A stretch of 64,000 nt of DNA from assembly GCF_003315035.1 (NCBI RefSeq), contig NZ_QNRE01000006.1, positions 1-64,000 on the forward strand, written 5' to 3'. Positions within the stretch are counted from its first letter, which is position 1. Every line of letters starts with the position of its first letter. This DNA comes from Nocardia puris. Its GTDB lineage: Bacteria; Actinomycetota; Actinomycetes; Mycobacteriales; Mycobacteriaceae. Shown piece after piece: positions 58,878 through 64,000 of this stretch. A program made the translations under genes and the position numbers. The notes beneath the pieces are model-generated. The model ran no database searches. It was not told the origin of the DNA and worked only from the letters and a program-made list of their open reading frames with translations.

Positions 58878-59732
58878 ATGAATGCGGCCCGTAACCGAAC
58901 CCTGGTGATGATTCCCACGTACAACGAACGTCGCAATGTCGGGCCGTTGCTCGATCAGATTCTCCAGCAGGGAGACGACTTCGACATCCTGTTCATCGAT
59001 GACAACTCACCCGACGGCACCGGCGAGATCCTCGATGAACTCGCAGTTCAGCACCCTAAAAGAGTGCGCGTACTGCACCGTGCGGGCCGGCAGGGCGTCG
59101 GCTCGGCACATAAATTCGGTATTCGCTGGGCGTATGCGAACGGTTATTCGGAACTCATCACCATGGATTCCGATTTCGCACATCCGCCGCTTTATATTCC
59201 GCGGCTGCGAGCAGCCGCGGAAAATTATGACGTGGTCGTGGGATCACGATATATCGAGCCGGACAGCCTCGCCGACTGGACTCCCTTCCGCAAGATTCTC
59301 ACCCGAGTCGGCCATTTCCTGACGGTGACGTTGCTTCGCATGCCCTACGATGCCACCGGGGCATTCAGATTTTACCGGCTCGACCATGTTCCCGCGAGCG
59401 CTTTCACTCTGGTGCGCTCGGAGGGCTACTCGTTCTTCTTCGAAAGTCTCTACCTCCTGTCGGCGAACGGTTTCGGGGTCGGGCAGATCCCGATCCACGT
59501 GCTGAACCGGACGGCGGGCGAGTCCAAGATGCGCACCCGCGACGTCGCCACCAGCGTGCGGTTCCTGCTGGTGCTGTGCGCGGAGAAGTACCTGCGCCCG
59601 TCCCGCCATCGGATCACCGTCCTCGCGCGCCGCCGGCCCGCCACCGGGCCAGCCAATCGACGACGGCTTCGGCACGCGGCCAATCCGTTTCGGTACCGGT
59701 CGTCGGATACTGGTCGTCCACAACGTCTTTGA
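58878..59732 (+). CDS. GT2 polyprenyl-phosphate-sugar synthase (DPM1/Ppm-like)
   Basis: 284 aa. IPTYNERRNVGPLLDQIL, ILFIDDNSPDGTG, TMDSDFAHPP (metal-binding Asp-x-Asp) and VGSRYIEPDSLADW follow dolichol/polyprenol-phosphate mannose synthase (Ppm1 catalytic domain). It would make polyprenyl-phospho-mannose (or a related sugar), the donor for GT-C enzymes such as the one at 51.6 kb. The last 40 or so residues are Arg-rich and lie antisense to the next gene (119-bp overlap), so the true functional end is near residue 245. The first half is noticeably less GC-rich than its neighbours. Confidence 0.9.
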   Translation: MNAARNRTLVMIPTYNERRNVGPLLDQILQQGDDFDILFIDDNSPDGTGEILDELAVQHPKRVRVLHRAGRQGVGSAHKFGIRWAYANGYSELITMDSDFAHPPLYIPRLRAAAENYDVVVGSRYIEPDSLADWTPFRKILTRVGHFLTVTLLRMPYDATGAFRFYRLDHVPASAFTLVRSEGYSFFFESLYLLSANGFGVGQIPIHVLNRTAGESKMRTRDVATSVRFLLVLCAEKYLRPSRHRITVLARRRPATGPANRRRLRHAANPFRYRSSDTGRPQRL

Positions 59733-60336
59733 CGAACTCCGATCCCGAGCCGGCGCGGTCGCGGACCTCGGCCAGGGTCACGTGGGTCCGCGCGCCGATC
59801 TCGCGGAGCCCGGACCCGTCCGCGTGCGCCGCGATCCAATCGGCGCACCACCGCACCGGAGCGAAGCTCTGCCGCGACCGGCCGCTGGCGTAGACCGGCA
59901 GGTCCGCCGCCATATCGGCCAGCACCCCCTTGCGGTAGTCACCGCCGTACATGGGTCCCAGCCGCACCACGAAACATCCCTCGTCCGTGCACAATCGCTC
60001 GGCCTCGGCCCGGTGGCGCCCATACACGGTGCCGGGTTGCGTGCGGGCCGACATGCTGCTGATGTGCACGAAATGCCCGGTGTGCCACTCCTTGCGCAAC
60101 CGCGCGGTGAGGGTGACCGTTCGCGCGTGGTCGTCGTCCGGATGTTGTTCGGCCCAGAACCTTTTCGACGGGCACGCCGCATTGACCAGCACGTCGTACT
60201 CGCCCTCGCGGTGCCGCTCGTAATCGGCGCGCACCACGGGCACGACAAGGTAGCCGCCGTGCGCGCGGAACGCCTCGGTGAGCGCCGACCCGACGTAGCC
60301 GCGCGCGCCCACGATGGCCACCCGTGGCGGCGACAT
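59614..60336 (-). CDS. NAD-dependent epimerase/reductase-like SDR
   Basis: 240 aa from ATG 60336 (TGATG overlap with the cupin stop). Extended SDR: VAIVGARGYVGSAL at the cofactor site, VHISSMSARTQPG and then TVYGRHRAEAE, where the usual Tyr-x3-Lys reads Tyr-x3-Arg. ATPMYG-like RLGPMYGGDYRKG follows. It is shorter than most sugar epimerases. The Arg replacement questions oxidoreductase activity, or marks a subfamily. Placed between the cupin and the sugar cluster, it may act on the same nucleotide sugar. Confidence 0.8.
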   Translation of the reverse strand: MSPPRVAIVGARGYVGSALTEAFRAHGGYLVVPVVRADYERHREGEYDVLVNAACPSKRFWAEQHPDDDHARTVTLTARLRKEWHTGHFVHISSMSARTQPGTVYGRHRAEAERLCTDEGCFVVRLGPMYGGDYRKGVLADMAADLPVYASGRSRQSFAPVRWCADWIAAHADGSGLREIGARTHVTLAEVRDRAGSGSEFVKDVVDDQYPTTGTETDWPRAEAVVDWLARWRAGGARGR

Positions 60337-60746
60337 CACTTGCCTTCCAGCGTGTGTGGCAGCGGCGCCACCTGCACGATCGGCGGATCGCACTCGTCCC
60401 ACGGCTTGGTGAGCATCGCGATGAAGGTGAGCGAGGTGATCGAGTACACGGTGTGCACCACCCCGATCGGCGCGCGTGTGCAGATCCCCTTGGAGAGGTG
60501 GATGAACTCCTCGGGGCAGTCGGGGTCGGTGTGGTCGTCCTTGGAGACCAGCACGCCCTCCCCCTCGACGATCAACAGGTACTCCACGAAGTGCGGGTGA
60601 TAGTGCAGGCCGCGGACTTTGCCGGGATGCATGTAGATGAGGTTGAACTCGAGCAGCGGCTCCGGGGGAACCCAGGTGAATATGCCGCCACGGCCGTCGC
60701 GGACGGTGTCCAGATTGCACGAGGGCTTGAGGACTTCGACCTTCAT
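60336..60746 (-). CDS. Cupin (CapF C-terminal/WxcM-like) protein
   Basis: 136 aa. One cupin barrel with LHYHPHFVEYLLIVEGEG (metal-binding His-x-His and Glu) and VHTVYSITSL. Similar cupins are fused to or next to nucleotide-sugar epimerases and ketoisomerases (CapF, FdtA types). GGIFTWVPPEPLLEFNLIYMHPG precedes the motif. It probably isomerises, epimerises or binds a keto-sugar intermediate. Lies 15 bp after the AT-TE gene in the right-hand operon. Confidence 0.85.
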   Translation of the reverse strand: MKVEVLKPSCNLDTVRDGRGGIFTWVPPEPLLEFNLIYMHPGKVRGLHYHPHFVEYLLIVEGEGVLVSKDDHTDPDCPEEFIHLSKGICTRAPIGVVHTVYSITSLTFIAMLTKPWDECDPPIVQVAPLPHTLEGK

Positions 60747-60761
60747 GACTGCATCCCTTCG

Positions 60762-62729
60762 TCAGGCGGGTGTTCGTGCGGTGCGTAGTGCGGTGAGGGC
60801 GTCGGTGACGGCGGCGGCGAGCCGCGCGCGCTGCTCGGTCAGGTAGAAGTGGCCGCCGGGCAGCAGCCGGCTGGACCGCGCGCCGGGCAGCACATCGCGC
60901 CAGGCGTCGAGTTGGGTGCGGGTGACGGTGGGGTCGTCCGTGCCGCCGAAGAGGTGAGCGGGACAGTGCGGCGGCGGTAGCGGCATGAATCGGTAGTCGT
61001 CGTAGATCTCGAAATCGGTACGCAGGGCGGGCAGGAACAGCGACATCACTTCGGGGCTGTCGCGCACCTCCGCGGGGATTCCGTCGTAATGCGCGATGGC
61101 CGAGAGGAATTCGTCGTCGGCGAGCGTGGACAAGCGGCCCGGACGCGGGAGATGTGGTGCGGCCGAACCCGACAGGAACAGGGCGTGCGGGGGCGTCCGG
61201 CGCGCGACCTCGTAGGCGGTGAGCGCGCCCAGGCTGTGCCCGAAGAACGCGCAGGGGAGGTCGAACAGGTCGCCGGTCGCGCTCAGCCCGGCGGCCACCA
61301 GATCGGCGAAGCGGCGGATCGGCGCGCCGTCGCCCGTCCTTCTGCGGGCGGGCAATTCGACGATGATCAGTTCGGCCCAGTCGGGCAGCAGATCCCGCCA
61401 CGGCGCGTACGCGGCCGCTCTGCCGCCGGCGAAAGGCCAGCAGACGAGGCGGACCTCCGGAGTTCCCAGGGGTTTCCGGTGCAGGCGCAGACCGTCGCGG
61501 TTGCCCTCCTGGCCACCGGGTATCGCGCGCCTGTTCGCGGCGGGCTCGAACGCCTCGGATGTCGGGAACGACTCGACTGTCGCCGAAGATGCACAAGGTC
61601 CGCGTGTCGCTGACCGCGATGCCGGGCCGCCGGGCGCAGCGTCCGGAAGTGCGGAGCGAGCATCGAGGGAACCGGCGACGGACATGGGCTGCGGTACCAC
61701 GCCCCGGTCCGCCACCGGAGAGCCAGGACCTGGTGGGAACTTCGCCGCTGCCCCCAGCTGCCAGGGCTCCCCGACAGGAGCGGCCATCCCCTGCACACCG
61801 AGTCCGCCGCCTGCCACACCGCGCGGGAGTGTGCTCAGGTCAGTCACTTTCGAAATCGCTGTGACCGGAGTTCCGATCGCACCGAAGAACTTCGACAACG
61901 GGCTGGAGGGGCCGATCTCGCAGATCTCGCCACCGGTGGCGGTGAGCACGCGCATGTTGTCCGTCCAGCGGACCGGAGCGCTGATCTGGCGCACCAAGTG
62001 GTCCACCAGGGTCTCCGGGCGATGGAACTGCCCGGTGTAGTTGGAGGTGACCACGGTTGCCCGGTCCGGACGCAACCGTGGGACGCAGTCCGCCAGATGG
62101 GCGGCGAATTCCGGCTCGATGGCGCTCATGAGACGGGAGTGGAACGGCGCGCTCACCCGCAGCGGAACGAACCGCAGCGCGGGCAGCCGTTCGGCGAGCA
62201 GGCCGCGGGCGGCGGTGACGGACTCGGCGGTGCCGCTGATCACGACCTGGTCGGGTGAGTTGTCGTTGGCGATCTCGGCGCCCGCCGCAGTGACCAGCTC
62301 CGCCGCGTCCGTGGCCGCGATACCGGGGAGAATCAGCGCGGCCATCGCGCCCTCTCCCTCCGGCACGGCCCGCTGCATGAGCCTGCCCCGGGTGCGGACC
62401 AACCGAACCGCGTCCGCGAGGTCGAGCACGCCCGCCGCGACCAGCGCGGTGTACTCACCCAGGCTGTGTCCACCGAAAGCTGCTGGGCGCAGACCGGTTT
62501 CGGCGACAGCGACCCGATACGCGGCGATCTGCATGGTCAGGACGCACGGCTGGGTGTACTCGGTGCGGTGCAGGCGCGGATCCCGCTCGGCGCAGATCGC
62601 GTAGAGGTCTTCGCCCACCGCATCACTCGCCTCCGCGAACACCGCTCGCGTCGCGGGGAACTCGGCGTAGAAATCGACGCCCATGCCCGTGCGCTGCGCA
62701 CCCTGCCCGGGGAACACCACCACCGTCAT
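60762..62729 (-). CDS. Trans-acting acyltransferase fused to a type II thioesterase
   Basis: 655 aa from ATG 62729 (ATGA overlap with the reductase stop). AT, residues 1-290: VVFPGQGAQ, Ser89 in GGHSLGEYTAL, SAPFHS at the substrate pocket, NYTGQ and a final EIGPSSPLSKF. A low-complexity linker (about 300-420) follows. The alpha/beta-hydrolase thioesterase (about 425-650) has Ser499 in FFGHSLGALTAYE and a late GGHFYL His. AT enzymes of trans-AT systems are sometimes fused to hydrolase or reductase domains; an AT-TEII fusion would both load and clear the ACP. It is the best partner for the AT-less KS-ACP. Confidence 0.9.
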   Translation of the reverse strand: MTVVVFPGQGAQRTGMGVDFYAEFPATRAVFAEASDAVGEDLYAICAERDPRLHRTEYTQPCVLTMQIAAYRVAVAETGLRPAAFGGHSLGEYTALVAAGVLDLADAVRLVRTRGRLMQRAVPEGEGAMAALILPGIAATDAAELVTAAGAEIANDNSPDQVVISGTAESVTAARGLLAERLPALRFVPLRVSAPFHSRLMSAIEPEFAAHLADCVPRLRPDRATVVTSNYTGQFHRPETLVDHLVRQISAPVRWTDNMRVLTATGGEICEIGPSSPLSKFFGAIGTPVTAISKVTDLSTLPRGVAGGGLGVQGMAAPVGEPWQLGAAAKFPPGPGSPVADRGVVPQPMSVAGSLDARSALPDAAPGGPASRSATRGPCASSATVESFPTSEAFEPAANRRAIPGGQEGNRDGLRLHRKPLGTPEVRLVCWPFAGGRAAAYAPWRDLLPDWAELIIVELPARRRTGDGAPIRRFADLVAAGLSATGDLFDLPCAFFGHSLGALTAYEVARRTPPHALFLSGSAAPHLPRPGRLSTLADDEFLSAIAHYDGIPAEVRDSPEVMSLFLPALRTDFEIYDDYRFMPLPPPHCPAHLFGGTDDPTVTRTQLDAWRDVLPGARSSRLLPGGHFYLTEQRARLAAAVTDALTALRTARTPA

Positions 62730-64000
62730 CGCGCCACCTCCACGGGTGCGGGCAGGTATCCGACCTCGGCGCAGTGCGCGAGGTACACGCGCACCAGATC
62801 GGCAACGGGCGGACACGTGATCCCCGCCGCCCCGAGTACGCGCCGCGTGTACGTCGAATCCGCGTAGGAACTCTCCTCGTAGTGGATGGTGCCGAACAGC
62901 TCGATGCCGTACTTGAACATCTCCAACGTCTGGCTGTCGTAGGTCTCCTCGGTCCCGCGCCTGCGGATGCGGCGCTCGGTGGCCTCGCGGTGGAACTGTT
63001 CCAGCGCAACGAGTTCCACGTCGTAGCCGGCGTCGCGCACGTACTGCACCACGTCGTAGTAGCGACGGATGTCGGGGTTGGTGAGGTGGTAGGTCTCCCG
63101 ATAGGTGGGGCGCCGCAACGCGATGTGCACAATGGCGGCGGTGACGTAGTCGACCGGGGTGATGTCCCAGTGCACCGGTGTGAGCATGGTGCGCCCGGTC
63201 TCGATCATCGTCTTGAGGATGTCGTAGTAGGCGCCCTTCACGCTGACCTCGGAGAAGGGGTAGCGCCCGGTCACGCTGTCGCCCATGATGTTTCCCGGCC
63301 GCACGATGTCCCAGAGCAGTCCGCGCGCGCTCGCGGCGCGGATGAGTTTCTCCGACTCGTACTTCGTCCGCTGGTAGGGCAGGTGGTCGTAGCCCTGGCC
63401 CAGCTCCAGATCCCGTTCGGTGAACGGCGGATTGTTGAAGTTCAGCCGGTCGCCGAGGGCGCTGAAACTGGAGACGTAGACCAGGTACTTGCCCCGGCTG
63501 CCGAGCGCGAAATCGACCGCGCGCCTGGTCCCTTCGACGTTGATCGGCGCGAGGGCGTCGTAAAAGGTGACCAGCGTGGTGCGTCCGGCGGCGTGGATGG
63601 TCAGATCGGTGCTCTCGGCGAGATGCCGCCAGGTGTTCTCGTCCAGGCCGAAGCGGTCCTCGGACACATCGCCCAACACGGCGGTCACCCGCCGCGCGAA
63701 GGCCTCGTCCAGCGTGCCGCCGGGGTCGTAGGTGCTCAGGAAGTGTTTGATGCGGCCGGTGGCGGTGTCGACCGAGGTGCCGCGCACCAGGCAGGTGATC
63801 CGGACGGTGCTGGTGGCCAGCAAGTCGTGCAGCAACTTTCCGCCGAGCACGCCCGTGACGCCGGTGACGAAGACGGACTCCACCGGGACCGGGGCGTCGA
63901 GCGTGAGCGTTTCGACCGACTCGACTGGTGCGGTGGTCTCGCTCGCTGCCGACGGCGCGGGTGCCGCCGCCGTATCGCCCACGATGATGCCCTCGTCCAC
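62726..64000 (-). CDS. Thioester reductase-like SDR (5' end probably outside window)
   Basis: At least 424 aa, open to the window edge. Extended SDR of the male-sterility/carboxylate-reductase type: VFVTGVTGVLGGKLLHDLL, SSFSALGDR, YQRTKYESEKLI (Tyr-x3-Lys) and IVRPGNIMGDS. An Ala-rich segment precedes the fold, as when an ACP-linked reductase domain ends a larger protein, so the gene may continue beyond base 64000 into PKS, NRPS or acyl-ligase domains. It would release an ACP-bound acyl chain as aldehyde or alcohol with NAD(P)H. First visible gene of the right-hand operon. Confidence 0.85.
   Translation of the reverse strand: MDEGIIVGDTAAAPAPSAASETTAPVESVETLTLDAPVPVESVFVTGVTGVLGGKLLHDLLATSTVRITCLVRGTSVDTATGRIKHFLSTYDPGGTLDEAFARRVTAVLGDVSEDRFGLDENTWRHLAESTDLTIHAAGRTTLVTFYDALAPINVEGTRRAVDFALGSRGKYLVYVSSFSALGDRLNFNNPPFTERDLELGQGYDHLPYQRTKYESEKLIRAASARGLLWDIVRPGNIMGDSVTGRYPFSEVSVKGAYYDILKTMIETGRTMLTPVHWDITPVDYVTAAIVHIALRRPTYRETYHLTNPDIRRYYDVVQYVRDAGYDVELVALEQFHREATERRIRRRGTEETYDSQTLEMFKYGIELFGTIHYEESSYADSTYTRRVLGAAGITCPPVADLVRVYLAHCAEVGYLPAPVEVAR

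Noticed and set aside
1..64000. CRISPR arrays, insertion sequences, tRNA or rRNA genes, prophage
   Set aside because: No repeat-spacer arrays, transposase with terminal repeats, cloverleaf sequences or phage genes were seen; the Rpn-type gene has no inverted repeats marking a transposon.

Overview
The window is a high-GC actinobacterial chromosome segment, most likely Nocardia or a close mycolic-acid-producing relative. Evidence: a full-length Emb-type arabinosyltransferase, an MTB12-like lipoprotein, mycobacterial-type DinX, LspA, RluD-like, CtpE and IleS proteins, an ileS T-box leader, and the division-gene order pgeF-yggS-sepF-yggT-wag31.

Layout. 1-7.8 kb: the end of an acetyl-CoA synthetase gene, a secreted protein / membrane protein / Rieske lipoprotein operon, a glyoxalase-like gene, two lipoprotein genes, lspA with a pseudouridine synthase gene, and small membrane-protein genes. 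7.8-21.6 kb: a six-gene minus-strand polyketide operon read AT-ACP, then ER-KS-CLF-KR-DH, P450, KR-DH*, flavin monooxygenase, SnoaL-like protein. It looks like a PUFA-synthase-type iterative PKS, but its enoyl reductase is a FabL-type SDR fused in front of the KS, its second KS has Phe for Cys, the DH-like half of the separate KR-DH protein has Phe for the catalytic His, and only one ACP is present. The operon lies between two paralogous small membrane-protein genes that share the same 19-bp upstream motif at the same 33-bp spacing. 22-30.6 kb: DraG-type hydrolase, MFS transporter, RarD, CtpE, PhzF and an Rpn-type nuclease gene with a duplicated tail. 30.7-46.2 kb: cell-envelope and housekeeping genes (emb, MTB12-like, dinX, galU-like, NlpC/P60, ileS with T-box, wag31, yggT, sepF, yggS, pgeF, gtrA). 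gtrA occupies the place where ftsZ is expected.

46.3-64 kb: a second biosynthetic region that runs off the right edge. It has a KS-ACP protein that keeps both AT-flanking linkers but has no AT, a separate AT-thioesterase fusion, a thioester reductase-like protein, a P450 and a flavin monooxygenase paralogous to those of the first operon, and a GDP-sugar set (GMD, C-methyltransferase, RMD-like reductase, MycE-like O-methyltransferase, cupin, SDR). Glycosyl transfer is covered by a GT1 enzyme, a polyprenyl-phosphate-sugar synthase-like GT2, a GT-C (GT87-like) membrane transferase and GtrA. My inference is that this region makes a polyketide or fatty-acyl glycolipid carrying a branched, methylated 6-deoxy sugar, possibly glycosylated again on the outer face of the membrane. 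The MycE-like gene has an apparent one-base frameshift near its 5' end.

The best candidates for an undescribed system are the FabL-fused iterative PKS operon and the AT-less KS-ACP / GDP-deoxysugar glycolipid cluster. The shared P450 plus monooxygenase pair hints that the two loci do related chemistry.
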